41,182 nt of DNA, from assembly GCA_902542165.1 (NCBI GenBank), contig CACBTF010000005.1, forward strand, positions 1 through 41,182, in the 5' to 3' direction. Positions 1 to 10,130 of the stretch are shown here, one piece after another. This DNA comes from an uncultured Pelagibacteraceae bacterium. GTDB lineage: Bacteria > Pseudomonadota > Alphaproteobacteria > Pelagibacterales > Pelagibacteraceae. The notes beneath the pieces are model-generated. The model did no database searches and was not told where the DNA came from. It saw only the letters and a program-made list of their open reading frames with translations. Within the stretch, counting starts at the first letter, position 1; each line of letters starts with the position of its first letter. A program made the translations under genes and the position numbers.

Positions 1-765
1 ATACTCTAAAGTTTTACTAGCATTATCATGACAAGTTATTAAAAAAGTTTTTCTTTTTTTTAAATACTTATTTAAAGATAATTTTTTCTTTAATTTTAGT
101 TTTAAATCAATAATTAATAAATCTGGCATATTATTTTCTAATCCATTTATTCTACAATTTAAAAGAGAGTTATCTTGATTAATTGATTTAGATGTTGAAA
201 GAATACAATCGTGTCTACTTCTTAACAAATGAACTTTTTTTCTCGATAATTCATTCGTTATCCATTTGCCTTTTTTATTGATAGTGAAAAAATCTTTTGA
301 TATTGCGATTTTTGCTGTAGCAAATGGAATAAGAAATTTTTTATTAATAAAATAACTTCTATAAAATTTACTATATTTTTTTGTAGGGAGAAGTTTAGTT
401 TTAATTCCTTTTAGAGGTAGAATTTTTTTTGCTTTTTTATGGGTTCTTATATCAGGATCTTCAAATGCATAGAATACATTTTTAACTTTTTTTTTTATAA
501 TTATATTTGTACATGGTGGTGTTCTTCCATAATGAGTACACGGCTCTAATGTTGTATATAAAGATAAACCTGAGCAATTTTTCAAACTATTTAATGCATT
601 AAATTCTGAGTGAGGTCTACCATTAAATGACGTTACACCTGAAGATATAACGGCATCATCCTTAACAATAACTGTACCCACAGAAGGATTTAATTTAGTT
701 TTACCTAAATTTTTTTCTGCTAAATGAAATGCAAGGTTTAAATAATTTTTATGATTTGTTGTCAT
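1..765 (-). CDS. ribD: Riboflavin biosynthesis protein RibD (deaminase/reductase), partial at window edge
   Basis: Reverse-strand translation starts [54 protein letters not shown]..., followed by [15 protein letters not shown] deaminase zinc motif; runs off the left edge; overlaps nrdR by 17 bp. Confidence 0.9.
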   Translation of the reverse strand, partial: MTTNHKNYLNLAFHLAEKNLGKTKLNPSVGTVIVKDDAVISSGVTSFNGRPHSEFNALNSLKNCSGLSLYTTLEPCTHYGRTPPCTNIIIKKKVKNVFYAFEDPDIRTHKKAKKILPLKGIKTKLLPTKKYSKFYRSYFINKKFLIPFATAKIAISKDFFTINKKGKWITNELSRKKVHLLRSRHDCILSTSKSINQDNSLLNCRINGLENNMPDLLIIDLKLKLKKKLSLNKYLKKRKTFLITCHDNASKTLEY

Positions 766-1210
766 CTAAATTGCCCACAAACTGTTCAAAATCTTTTGCT
801 TCCTTGAAATTTTTATACACAGAAGCAAAACGAACATATGCGACTTTATCCAATGATGACAAACCGTCCATTATAAATTTACCAATTGTCGGTGTAGGAA
901 TCTCACTTTCACCAAGTCCCTCTAGATTTCTTACTATTTTTGAAATAAATTTTTCGATAGTTTCAGAGTCAATTGGCCTCTTTCTTGTAGCAATTCTGAT
1001 AGACTTTGAAATTTTATCTCTATCAAATGGTTCTCTTTTGCCATTACCTTTAATTACTGTTAATTCTTGAAATTGAACTCTTTCGAAGGTCGTGAATCTT
1101 TCTTTTCTGTCACAACCACATAGTCTTCTTCTTCTAATGGCTGTGCCGTCCTCTGTTGGTCTTGAGTCAACTACAGATGTGTCTTTTTCTCTACAAAATG
1201 GACAAAGCAT
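749..1210 (-). CDS. nrdR: Transcriptional repressor NrdR
   Basis: [29 protein letters not shown]...RFTTFERVQ is NrdR zinc ribbon plus ATP-cone; internal ATG at 1210 preferred over ORF start at 1249, which overlaps glyA. Confidence 0.92.
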   Translation of the reverse strand: MLCPFCREKDTSVVDSRPTEDGTAIRRRRLCGCDRKERFTTFERVQFQELTVIKGNGKREPFDRDKISKSIRIATRKRPIDSETIEKFISKIVRNLEGLGESEIPTPTIGKFIMDGLSSLDKVAYVRFASVYKNFKEAKDFEQFVGNLDDNKS

Positions 1211-1218
1211 AAATTTAT

Positions 1219-2517
1219 TTAGTTTCCATATATAGGAAAAGAAGAGCAAAGATCAATAATTTCTTTTTTTACTTCATTTTCTATTATTGAATTATCCGAT
1301 TTGTTCTCACTCAAACCTTTAACTACTTTATGAATTAAATCTGCTACCAATTTAAATTCCTCTTCTTTAAAACCTCTTGTGGTACAAGCAGGCGTACCCA
1401 ATCTAATTCCTGATGTTATAAATGGACTTTCTGTATCAAATGGAATTCCATTCTTATTGCACGTTATGTTAGCTCTTCCTAATGAGGCTTGAGCATCTTT
1501 TCCAGTAACTTTAAATGATCTTAAATCAAGTAACATTAAATGCGTATCTGTGCCACCTGAAAAAATTTTAAAACCTTTTTGAGATAATCTTTCTGATAAA
1601 ACTTTTGCATTTTTAATTACATCTTTTGTGTATGTTTTAAATTCGTCTGACAAAGCTTCTTTGAAACAAACCGCTTTGGCTGCTATTACATGCATTAATG
1701 GTCCACCTTGTAAACCAGGAAAGATTGCACTATTAAATTTTTTAGCTAGCTCTTCGTTATTTGTTAAAATAATTCCTCCTCTTGGTCCTCTTAAAACTTT
1801 ATGTGTTGTAGAGGTTACCACATCAGCATATTTAGTAGGATTAGGATAAGCTCCCCCTGCTACTAACCCGGATAAATGTGCCATATCAACTAAAAGATAC
1901 GCTCCAACTTTATCACAAATCTCTCTAAATTTTTTAAAATCAATTATCCTCGAGTAAGCGCTACCACCTGCAATTATAAGTTTAGGTTTATTTTCTAATG
2001 CAAGTTTTTCGACTGAGTTATAATCAATTAAGCCTGTTCCCTTATCAACTTCATAATGAAGTGCATTAAACCATTTACCAGACTGAGCTGGTTTAGCTCC
2101 ATGAGTCAAATGACCTCCTGAATTTAAACTCATCGCTAAAGTAGTATCACCTGGTTTTAAAAGCGCTAAGTAAACAGCACCATTTGCTTGAGCGCCAGAG
2201 TGTGGTTGTACATTTGCAAATTTACAATCAAATAGTTTTTTTGCACGCTCGATAGCTAAATTTTCTGAAACGTCTACGTGTTCACAACCACCATAATATC
2301 TTTTTGAAGGATATCCTTCAGCATATTTATTAGTTAAAACTGAACCTTGTGCTTCTAAAACTGCTTTTGATACAATATTTTCTGATGCAATTAATTCGAT
2401 GTGATTTTGCTGTCTTGTAAATTCATCTCTAATTGAATCGTAAAGTTCTTTATCAGCGTCTTGTAATTTTAATTTAAAGAAACTGTTTAAATATTTATCT
2501 AATTTAATTACCGACAT
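1219..2517 (-). CDS. glyA: Serine hydroxymethyltransferase
   Basis: [38 protein letters not shown]-lysine motif. Confidence 0.97.
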   Translation of the reverse strand: MSVIKLDKYLNSFFKLKLQDADKELYDSIRDEFTRQQNHIELIASENIVSKAVLEAQGSVLTNKYAEGYPSKRYYGGCEHVDVSENLAIERAKKLFDCKFANVQPHSGAQANGAVYLALLKPGDTTLAMSLNSGGHLTHGAKPAQSGKWFNALHYEVDKGTGLIDYNSVEKLALENKPKLIIAGGSAYSRIIDFKKFREICDKVGAYLLVDMAHLSGLVAGGAYPNPTKYADVVTSTTHKVLRGPRGGIILTNNEELAKKFNSAIFPGLQGGPLMHVIAAKAVCFKEALSDEFKTYTKDVIKNAKVLSERLSQKGFKIFSGGTDTHLMLLDLRSFKVTGKDAQASLGRANITCNKNGIPFDTESPFITSGIRLGTPACTTRGFKEEEFKLVADLIHKVVKGLSENKSDNSIIENEVKKEIIDLCSSFPIYGN

Positions 2518-2954
2518 TATATTTTTTTAATCCTTTTCAAATGTCTACCGCCTTCAAACTTAGTTTTTAAAAATAACTCTACTAATTTTAACGACAAACT
2601 TTTTTTTGTTAATCTTGCGCCTAAAGCTATTATATTAGCATCATTGTGTTGTCTAGACAATCTAGTAGACTTTGGATTATAGCAAACAGCAGCTCTTATA
2701 TCTTTGATTTTATTGGCACTTATAGCCATCCCTGTACCAGAACCGCACACTAGGATTCCTATATCGCTTTTTTTAGCTTTTACTCGTTTAGCAAGCTTTT
2801 TTGCGTAGTCCGGATAATCTACTGATTTGTTTTCATATGGCCCCAAATCGAAAATCGATACTCGTTTATTGATAAGATGATCTTTAATTATTTCTTTCAA
2901 TTTAAATCCAGCATGATCTGAAGCAATACAAATTTTTTTAAATAAAAAACTCAA
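2517..2954 (-). CDS. rpiB: Ribose-5-phosphate isomerase B
   Basis: [39 protein letters not shown] motifs. Confidence 0.95.
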   Translation of the reverse strand: MSFLFKKICIASDHAGFKLKEIIKDHLINKRVSIFDLGPYENKSVDYPDYAKKLAKRVKAKKSDIGILVCGSGTGMAISANKIKDIRAAVCYNPKSTRLSRQHNDANIIALGARLTKKSLSLKLVELFLKTKFEGGRHLKRIKKI

Positions 2955-2955
2955 T

Positions 2956-3597
2956 TTAATTAAACTTATAATCTAAAACGCAAGCAACGAGATGAATTCT
3001 ATTTTCTTCACCTCCATTAAATGCGTTGTGATACTTTGTGTTATTAGTAATCCAAACAGATCCATCTGCTGGCATATGTTTGGCAACATTGTCTATTACC
3101 ATTAAGCATCCCGGATTTGTTATTATTGGAATATGTAATCTAGGTTCTGGATCTCTATGCCAACTTAATGTCGATCTTGGTTCTTTTAATAAAAGTCTAA
3201 CTCTTCCTAATTTATATTTTGAGGATAGAGTATCGAATACTTCTTTAAAATATGTATTTTCATAATCAGCTATAAACTCAGAATATTCAGCTTCATTTAT
3301 ATTTACATCTCTTGAAACTTCTTTTCCTGATTTATCTGGTTTGGTCCAATATATTCCTCTAGCTTTATTTCCTTTTACAGAGTCTGGATCTCCAGGTTTT
3401 CTAGTTAAACATATCGCACCAAAGTGAGAGATTCCTCCACCATCATCAAATTTTTTAGTTTGAATTATTTGTAGGTAGGCTTCTTGAAGTTTTACGATAT
3501 CAAATTTCAAACTTTGCTTTTGAAAATCAGAAAAATTTAAAACTTTTTCTTCTTTTTTTAAATTAAGGTCTACAATGTTTTTTGAAACTATTGTCAT
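2956..3597 (-). CDS. Aspartyl/asparaginyl beta-hydroxylase-like Fe(II)/2-oxoglutarate dioxygenase
   Basis: LSWHRDPEPRLHIPI (HxD) ... YHNAFNGGEENRIHLV (distal H and R), typical of the family. Confidence 0.7.
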   Translation of the reverse strand: MTIVSKNIVDLNLKKEEKVLNFSDFQKQSLKFDIVKLQEAYLQIIQTKKFDDGGGISHFGAICLTRKPGDPDSVKGNKARGIYWTKPDKSGKEVSRDVNINEAEYSEFIADYENTYFKEVFDTLSSKYKLGRVRLLLKEPRSTLSWHRDPEPRLHIPIITNPGCLMVIDNVAKHMPADGSVWITNNTKYHNAFNGGEENRIHLVACVLDYKFN

Positions 3598-3620
3598 GCG
3601 TTATTGTTATTTATATCTTT

Positions 3621-3642
3621 GTATTATATATTTGTATAATAC
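3621..3642. promoter_or_regulatory. 8-bp inverted repeat in the divergent region, containing back-to-back TATAAT elements
   Basis: GTATTATA tatttg TATAATAC between the 2OG-dioxygenase gene (-) and hemB (+). Confidence 0.6.
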
Positions 3643-3670
3643 ATTTGTCGCAATATAAATTAAATAAAAC

Positions 3671-4663
3671 ATGATTACCGGTAAATATCCTAATTTAAGA
3701 CTTCGTAGATCTAGAAAATACAACTGGTCTAGAAAATTAGTGGAAGAAAACAACTTATCTAGTAATGATTTGGTTTATCCAATTTTTCTTATCGAGGGTA
3801 AAAATAAGAAACAAGTAATTAAATCAATGCCTGGTATTTATAAATATTCAGTCGATCAATTAGGAGTGATTGTAAATAAAATTATTAAATATAAAATACC
3901 AATGGTAGCTCTTTTTCCATCAACGCCAAATAATAAGAAAGATAAATTTGGAAAAGAAGCATTAAATGAAAATAATTTAGTCTGTAGAGCTATAAGATTT
4001 ATAAAAAAAAGATTTAGGAACAATATTGGAATTATGACTGATGTTGCATTAGATCCTTACACGACCCATGGACATGATGGTTTGTTAAAAAATAATTATG
4101 TAAAAAATGATGAAACAGTGAATATTTTAATAAAACAAGCTTTAATACAAGCTCAAATGGGTTGCGATGTGATAGCACCTTCAGACATGATGGATGGAAG
4201 AATTGGAAAAATTAGAAAATATCTTGATAAAAATAAATATCAAGATGTACAAATCCTGTCTTATGCAGTTAAATATGCTTCAAATTTTTATGAACCATTT
4301 AGAGACGCTGTTGGATCAAAAAAATCTTTAAAGAGTGATAAAAAAAATTATCAAATGAATTATGCTAATAGTAACGAGTCATTAAGAGAGGTTGCCTTAG
4401 ATATTAAAGAAGGTGCTGATATGGTAATGGTTAAACCTGGCTTGCCATACTTAGATATCATCCAAAAAGTAAATGAAAAATTTAAAATACCAGTGTTAGC
4501 TTATCAAGTTTCAGGGGAATATAGCTTAATTAAAAATGGAATTAATAATAGATTAATTGATGAAGAGGCAATTCTTGAGAGTTTGATGTGTTTTAAAAGA
4601 GCTGGGGCTTCAGCGATTGTTTCTTATTTTGCACTAGATATTGCTAAAAAAATTAAATCTTAA
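3671..4663 (+). CDS. hemB: Delta-aminolevulinic acid dehydratase (porphobilinogen synthase)
   Basis: LRRSRKYNWSRKLVEEN, MTDVALDPYTTHGHDG, VMVKPGLPYLDII; lacks the zinc cysteine triad, so Mg-type. Confidence 0.96.
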   Translation: MITGKYPNLRLRRSRKYNWSRKLVEENNLSSNDLVYPIFLIEGKNKKQVIKSMPGIYKYSVDQLGVIVNKIIKYKIPMVALFPSTPNNKKDKFGKEALNENNLVCRAIRFIKKRFRNNIGIMTDVALDPYTTHGHDGLLKNNYVKNDETVNILIKQALIQAQMGCDVIAPSDMMDGRIGKIRKYLDKNKYQDVQILSYAVKYASNFYEPFRDAVGSKKSLKSDKKNYQMNYANSNESLREVALDIKEGADMVMVKPGLPYLDIIQKVNEKFKIPVLAYQVSGEYSLIKNGINNRLIDEEAILESLMCFKRAGASAIVSYFALDIAKKIKS

Positions 4664-5340
4664 TTAAAATAATTTTCAAAGATTACACGCGACTTAGGAA
4701 ATGCTAAATTATTTGGTATAAAAAATTTATTTTGCATTACCTGTCTTGTAAAATAAAGTGATTTACGAATAGTTAAATTATTAAAATTTTCTGGTATTTT
4801 TTTTTCAATCAAATAATTTGGAATTTCATAAATATGGCCATCAATTTTAATTTTAATAAAATCTTTATTATTATCTAAATTATTTGAATGCCCTACAAGG
4901 TTTGTATCGTACCCTAGCTCTTTAATGAGATTAATCTCAAAAAAGATATATAAAAAAATCCAGTTTTCTAAATTAATAGAGTTAATCAATTTTTCAAAAG
5001 ACTCATAAATTTTTTTATTTGGCTGAGAGTCAGGTAATAAAATATTGAGCAATGAGCAAACCGAAATTAATGCAGAAGTTCTCTCTTTATCATTGAAATA
5101 CAATGGTGAAATAGGTTTGATTAGTTCTGTTTTGAAGTATCCAATTTTGTTATCACTTTTTGAAGTATGGGAAACAAATAGTTTATTAGAAATTTGTAAA
5201 TAATTTCTTACCTTTCTAGAAGTTCCACCATAAACTATACCGTTTATCTTGCCTTTTTTTAATGTAAAAATGTTTATGATACTCGCATTTTCTCTAAATT
5301 TTCTTTTTGATAATAAATAGCATTCATCCTCCCAAATCAT
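4660..5340 (-). CDS. recO: DNA repair protein RecO
   Basis: N-terminal OB-fold pattern (LLSKRKFRENASIINIFTLKKGKINGIVYGG), position after rnc in an alphaproteobacterial-style lepB-rnc-recO order. Confidence 0.85.
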   Translation of the reverse strand: MIWEDECYLLSKRKFRENASIINIFTLKKGKINGIVYGGTSRKVRNYLQISNKLFVSHTSKSDNKIGYFKTELIKPISPLYFNDKERTSALISVCSLLNILLPDSQPNKKIYESFEKLINSINLENWIFLYIFFEINLIKELGYDTNLVGHSNNLDNNKDFIKIKIDGHIYEIPNYLIEKKIPENFNNLTIRKSLYFTRQVMQNKFFIPNNLAFPKSRVIFENYFN

Positions 5341-6002
5341 ACATTCAAAATTTTTAAAAGTTTAGCTGCAGCGTTTTGTTGTGCATTTTTTTTAGATGAG
5401 CCTATACCAATGATCTTTTTTGAATTAGGGATTTGTACTTCTGTCTTAAATAATGGTCTATGTTGAGGTCCTGTTTTTTTAAAAAAAACATATTTTGGAA
5501 GTTCTTTAAATTTTTTAAGACTAAATTCTTGAAGTTTAGTTTTTGAATCTATAAGGGTAATAGTTGATTTGAGTAAGAACTCACTCCAAAAATTAAGAAT
5601 GAATTTTTCGGCTGACTTTAGGCCGCCATCTAAGTATATCGCTCCAACGATAGCTTCTAAACAATCGCTGCTTATTTTATCAGCTGATCGTTCAAGTTTT
5701 TTATGAGAAGATCCTAATTGGATAAATTTTTTTAAGTTAATTTTTTTAGAAACAAGTAAACATGTTCTTTTATTAACCAAGTTAGCGAATTTTTTATCAA
5801 TTATTCCCTCTTTTTCATCAGGAAATTTGTTTAAAAGCTTTTCAGAAATAACCAAACCTAAAACCCTGTCACCCAAAAACTCTAATTTTTCATTATTAAT
5901 AGTGTTATTAAAACTTTTATGAGTTAGTGCTTTTTCTAATAAAGAAGATTTCTTAAAGGAATATTTAATAATTTTTTCAAGCTCTTTAATTTTTTTTTCC
6001 AT
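5337..6002 (-). CDS. rnc: Ribonuclease III
   Basis: NEKLEFLGDRVLGLVI signature, DCLEAIVGAIYLDGG, C-terminal dsRBD. Confidence 0.96.
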   Translation of the reverse strand: MEKKIKELEKIIKYSFKKSSLLEKALTHKSFNNTINNEKLEFLGDRVLGLVISEKLLNKFPDEKEGIIDKKFANLVNKRTCLLVSKKINLKKFIQLGSSHKKLERSADKISSDCLEAIVGAIYLDGGLKSAEKFILNFWSEFLLKSTITLIDSKTKLQEFSLKKFKELPKYVFFKKTGPQHRPLFKTEVQIPNSKKIIGIGSSKKNAQQNAAAKLLKILNV

Positions 6003-6742
6003 TACAAACCTTTAAATAATCTTTCAAATCTAAATGATTTATTTATATTCCAAAATTTCAATAAACTACTTATGTTCGTATTATTCGAAAAGAAAATTAT
6101 TTTGGCTTGTCCAACCAAATTTAAGTTATTAACATATCCAACGCTATCTAGATATCTACTATCTTTTGAACAATCACGGTTATCACCAAGCAAAAAATAA
6201 TGATTCGCAGGAACTTTAAAAACTTTAGAATTTTGTAGTGATCCTCTTTTTTTGTAAACAACTAAGTGTTCTAATCCATTAGGCAGTGTTTCAATAAAAG
6301 TATTTGTTTCTAACAAAAAATTTCCACATCTAATAATTTTTTCACTTTCAATTGGTTTTCTTAATATTTTTTTATCATTAATTATTAGCTCACCTTCAAT
6401 AAATTGAATTGTATCGCCAGGTAATCCAATTAATCTTTTAATATAGTCTGTCCTATTATCTGCTGGTGTTTTAAAAACGACTAGATCACCCCTCTTTGGC
6501 AATTTTGAGAAAAAACGTTTATTCGTTATATTGGGACTGAATGGAAACGAATGTTTACTATAACCATAAGTATATTTTGATACAAATATACGATCTCCGA
6601 CTAATAATGTAGGTTCCATAGATGACGAGGGGATGTAAAAAGGTTGAAATATTAGTGATCTAATTAAAACTGCAATTATTAATGCTACTAATAAAGTTTT
6701 TATATTGTCATAGATTGTATGAAAAATTTTTTTTGTGTTCAT
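6002..6742 (-). CDS. lepB: Signal peptidase I
   Basis: IPSSSMEPTL (catalytic Ser), DYIKRLIGLPGD (catalytic Lys), LGDNRDCSKDSR. Confidence 0.96.
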   Translation of the reverse strand: MNTKKIFHTIYDNIKTLLVALIIAVLIRSLIFQPFYIPSSSMEPTLLVGDRIFVSKYTYGYSKHSFPFSPNITNKRFFSKLPKRGDLVVFKTPADNRTDYIKRLIGLPGDTIQFIEGELIINDKKILRKPIESEKIIRCGNFLLETNTFIETLPNGLEHLVVYKKRGSLQNSKVFKVPANHYFLLGDNRDCSKDSRYLDSVGYVNNLNLVGQAKIIFFSNNTNISSLLKFWNINKSFRFERLFKGL

Positions 6743-7122
6743 ATTGAAATAGTTACAAAAGCAACAGCGTATTTTTTTTCATCAGAAAGAGATAAAGAAA
6801 TTTTTGGTTTTTTTCTTTTAAATTTTCTATTAAGTGTTTGCTTGGTTTTACCAATAATACTAATATATGGATTACCTGTTTTTTTATTCAAGACAACAAT
6901 TTCATTAAAATTTATTCCTTTTGATATTCCAGTTCCTAGAGCTTTCGAAAATGCCTCTTTTGCAGCAAATCTTTTAGCATAACAATTATTACTATTATAA
7001 ATTTTTTTACATTTTTGAATTTCTTTTTTATTAAAAATACGATTGATAAAATTCTTATTTTTTAAAGAATTTTTTATTCTATCAATATTTACGATGTCAA
7101 TGCCGATGCCAAAAATATTCAT
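6739..7122 (-). CDS. acpS: Holo-[acyl-carrier-protein] synthase
   Basis: GIGIDIVNIDRI, RFAAKEAFSKALGTGI. Confidence 0.94.
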   Translation of the reverse strand: MNIFGIGIDIVNIDRIKNSLKNKNFINRIFNKKEIQKCKKIYNSNNCYAKRFAAKEAFSKALGTGISKGINFNEIVVLNKKTGNPYISIIGKTKQTLNRKFKRKKPKISLSLSDEKKYAVAFVTISI

Positions 7123-7844
7123 GATTTTAAAATTCTTTTGAATTTTTTAATCGTCAATGGCATACCCTCAAAGATTGACTCTCCGACAAGAAAATGACCA
7201 ATATTAAACTCTTGAATTCCCTTAATCTTAGATAGAATTTTAGCTGAAATAAATGTTAAACCATGGCCTGCATGTACTTCTAAACCTAGTTTGTTACCTT
7301 TGATAACAGCTTTCCGGATTCTTTTTAGTTCATTTTTATAACTTTTTTTCTTATTAATAAGATTACAAATTTTACCAGTATGAATTTCTACACAATCTGC
7401 TTTTAATTTTTTTGCTTTTTCTAAATCTCTAAGATTTGGCTCTATAAATAAACTAACTCGTAATTTATTTTTTTTAAGATCTTTTATTAATTTTTTTAAA
7501 AAATTTTTGTTATGATTTAAGTTAAGTCCTCCCTCTGTTGTAATCTCTTTTCTTTTTTCTGGAACTATACAAATAAAAGGTGGTTTACTTCTAGTAGCAA
7601 TTTTTAACATTTCTTTTGTAGCCGCAATTTCAAGATTAAGTGGAATCTTTAATTTTTTTATTATTTTTTTTAAGTCAAATTCATTTATATGTCTTCTATC
7701 TTCTCTTAAATGAATAGTGACAGAGTCAGCACCATTTTTTTCAGCTAATATGGCTGCTCTTAATGGACTTGGGTAAGTCTCACCCCTAGCGTTTCTGACA
7801 GTTGCAACGTGGTCTATGTTCACACCAAGTCTTATTTGTTTCAT
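7119..7844 (-). CDS. pdxJ: Pyridoxine 5'-phosphate synthase
   Basis: LGVNIDHVATVRNARG, HLREDRRHI, EVHAGHGL, FNIGHFLVGESIF. Confidence 0.96.
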   Translation of the reverse strand: MKQIRLGVNIDHVATVRNARGETYPSPLRAAILAEKNGADSVTIHLREDRRHINEFDLKKIIKKLKIPLNLEIAATKEMLKIATRSKPPFICIVPEKRKEITTEGGLNLNHNKNFLKKLIKDLKKNKLRVSLFIEPNLRDLEKAKKLKADCVEIHTGKICNLINKKKSYKNELKRIRKAVIKGNKLGLEVHAGHGLTFISAKILSKIKGIQEFNIGHFLVGESIFEGMPLTIKKFKRILKS

Positions 7845-8425
7845 TAAAGATTTCTACTTCCAGGTTTAATAGGTTTTATTAACGATAATTCCTCAGGTAA
7901 ATTATCTTTATTATAAGTTGGAATATTTAACGTGACCTGCGAAATAATTTTCTCTTTAATTTTAGATTTACCATTAGACCTGTCTATAATGCATGCATAA
8001 CCTATAATATTAGCTTTGTTAGCAGTTACTATTTTTGAACATTCTAAACTTGACTTACCTGTTGTAATTACATCTTCAACTATTAAAACATTATCGCCTT
8101 TTTTAATTTCAAAATCTCTTCTTAATTTAAATTCTTCCTTTACTCTTTCAGAGAAAATAGTTTGTTTGTTTAAAATTTTTCCTAATTCGTATCCAACAAT
8201 AACACCACCCATAGCTGGTGATAATATCAAATTAAAATCACTAAGTTCATTTTTAATCTTTTTAGCTAGAGACTCACATATTTTAACAGCTTTATTTGGT
8301 TTACTCATCAGTTGGGCGCATTGAACATATTTTGGACTATGTAAACCAGAGGAAAGTATAAAATGACCTTCTATTAATGCGTTAGTTTCTTCTAAAATTT
8401 TCAAAGATTCTTTTAATGAAAGCAT
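7844..8425 (-). CDS. pyrE: Orotate phosphoribosyltransferase
   Basis: GHFILSSGLHSPKYVQCA, VLIVEDVITTGKS PRPP motif; start overlaps the RSH gene by 44 bp. Confidence 0.93.
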   Translation of the reverse strand: MLSLKESLKILEETNALIEGHFILSSGLHSPKYVQCAQLMSKPNKAVKICESLAKKIKNELSDFNLILSPAMGGVIVGYELGKILNKQTIFSERVKEEFKLRRDFEIKKGDNVLIVEDVITTGKSSLECSKIVTANKANIIGYACIIDRSNGKSKIKEKIISQVTLNIPTYNKDNLPEELSLIKPIKPGSRNL

Positions 8426-10130
8426 TTTTTTTCTGTTTATGTCGAATTATTTTAAATCTTAAATTACTTTGCTTTATTTGACTTATCAAGTTTGTAAAAT
8501 TTTTCAAATCCTTAATTTGTAGATCTATTGAAAAAGTAAGGTGTTCTTTTTTTCTTTTAATTATTTCTAAATTTACAATATTTCCTTTATTAAGTCCTAT
8601 TAAAGATGTAATATGACCTAAGACGCCTGGTTTATGAGGTAGATCTATCTCTAAAGTACTAGAATAGTTTTTCTCAACGATACTAGAGTTTTCAGTAGAT
8701 TTATCTTGCCAGTATCTTCGAATTGCTGAACGAGCTTTTCCAGTAGCTGAAGATGATAGCCAATGTAATGAAGGTGAAGCATTCGTGGCTGTTTCGATAT
8801 TAACAAGATCACCATTTTTCAAAATAGTTTGAAGTGTTGCACGACTCCCATTGACAGTGCATCCAATAGCACTATTACCAACTTTCGTATGAACAGCATA
8901 AGCAAAATCTATTGAGGTTGCATTTTTCGGCAATTTTATTACTGCTCCTTTTGGAGTAAAACAGAAAACGTTTTCTTGAAACATTTGTAATTTTGTAAAT
9001 TCATAGTAATGTTCAGGACTAGTTCCTGCCTCTATAATTTCAACTAAATCTCTTAGCCAATCATATTCTTTCCAAGAAAGTTCAGAAAACTTTTCTGACG
9101 ATTTATATTTCCAATGGGAAGCTATTCCTCTTTGCGCAAATTCATGCATTTCATTTGTTCTTATTTGGATTTCAATTCTATTTTTTTTTGGACCAATTAC
9201 TGCCGTATGTATTGATTTATAATTATTGATTTTTGGTGTTGAAATATAATCTTTAAATTTTCCTGGAATTGTAGAAAATCTACTATGAAAAATTCCAAGT
9301 GTTTTATAACAGTCTTCTATATTTTTTACTATTACCCTAAAACCAATTATATCAGTAAGTTGTTCTAATGATATTTTTTTATTTTGAATTTTTCTCCAAA
9401 TAGAAAATGGTGTTTTTTCTCTACCGGTTATTGTAGCTGTAATGCCATTATTTTTTAAAATCTCAATTAATTCTTGCGATATTAATTTAAAAGTATCTTC
9501 AGTATTATTTTTTATAAAATTCAATCTTTCTATAATTAAATCCCTTGCTGGCTTATTTAAAACAGAAAAAGATAAATCTTCTAGTTCATCACGAATTCTA
9601 TTCATCCCCATTCGATCAGCTAACGGAGCATATATTTCCATTGTTTCTTTAGCTTTCCTTGTGATTTTATCTTTGTCTTTTACGAACTGAATAGTTCGCA
9701 TATTATGTAGCCTGTCTGCTAATTTAACTAACAAGACCCTTATATCTTTTGAAGTTGCAAGAATTAGTTTCCTAAAATTTTCTGCTTTGGAGTCACTTGA
9801 TGCTTTATCTTCTAAAGCTGAAATTTTTGTTACGCCCTCAACTAGATTAGCAACTTCCTCTCCGAACTCTTTTTTAACTGTTTCATAAGTGACATTAGTA
9901 TCCTCTATTGTGTCATGCAATAATCCTGTAGTTATAGTAGCGCTATCTAATTTTAATTCTGTTAAAATTTTTGCAACAGCCACCGGATGAATTATGTACG
10001 GAACACCCTCATCTCTTTTTTGATTTTGATGGGCCTCGAGAGCAAAGTTATAGGCTTTATTTAATGACTCAGAATTTAAAAATCTGTTATATGATTTAAT
10101 TTGATCAATTAATTCGTTGTTGTTAATCAT
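8382..10130 (-). CDS. RelA/SpoT-family (p)ppGpp synthetase/hydrolase, short form
   Basis: HD hydrolase (LLHDTIEDT), synthetase (FKDYISTPKINNYKSIHT), TGS (ENVFCFTPKGAVIKLP), C-terminal ACT (EIDLPHKPGVLGHITSLIG). Confidence 0.95.
   Translation of the reverse strand: MINNNELIDQIKSYNRFLNSESLNKAYNFALEAHQNQKRDEGVPYIIHPVAVAKILTELKLDSATITTGLLHDTIEDTNVTYETVKKEFGEEVANLVEGVTKISALEDKASSDSKAENFRKLILATSKDIRVLLVKLADRLHNMRTIQFVKDKDKITRKAKETMEIYAPLADRMGMNRIRDELEDLSFSVLNKPARDLIIERLNFIKNNTEDTFKLISQELIEILKNNGITATITGREKTPFSIWRKIQNKKISLEQLTDIIGFRVIVKNIEDCYKTLGIFHSRFSTIPGKFKDYISTPKINNYKSIHTAVIGPKKNRIEIQIRTNEMHEFAQRGIASHWKYKSSEKFSELSWKEYDWLRDLVEIIEAGTSPEHYYEFTKLQMFQENVFCFTPKGAVIKLPKNATSIDFAYAVHTKVGNSAIGCTVNGSRATLQTILKNGDLVNIETATNASPSLHWLSSSATGKARSAIRRYWQDKSTENSSIVEKNYSSTLEIDLPHKPGVLGHITSLIGLNKGNIVNLEIIKRKKEHLTFSIDLQIKDLKNFTNLISQIKQSNLRFKIIRHKQKKNAFIKRIFENFRRN

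Noticed and set aside
729-1070. Plus-strand ORF of 113 aa
   Set aside because: Antisense to nrdR/ribD; sequence lacks domain signatures and is the complement of a strongly supported gene
1628-1849. Plus-strand ORF inside glyA, and similar antisense ORFs (3038-3265, 6719-6982, 8016-8324, 9442-9690, 10634-10879, 17925-18314, 18883-19095, 19338-19622, 22665-22847, 28259-28501, 28529-28810, 29483-29668, 30891-31097, 32394-32594, 34448-34639, 36695-36964, 37058-37252, 39377-39760, 40393-40611)
   Set aside because: All lie opposite well-supported conserved genes and look like shadow ORFs from AT-rich codon usage
4060-4085. HemB lacking the zinc cysteine triad as unusual
   Set aside because: Mg-type HemB with aspartates here is normal for alphaproteobacteria
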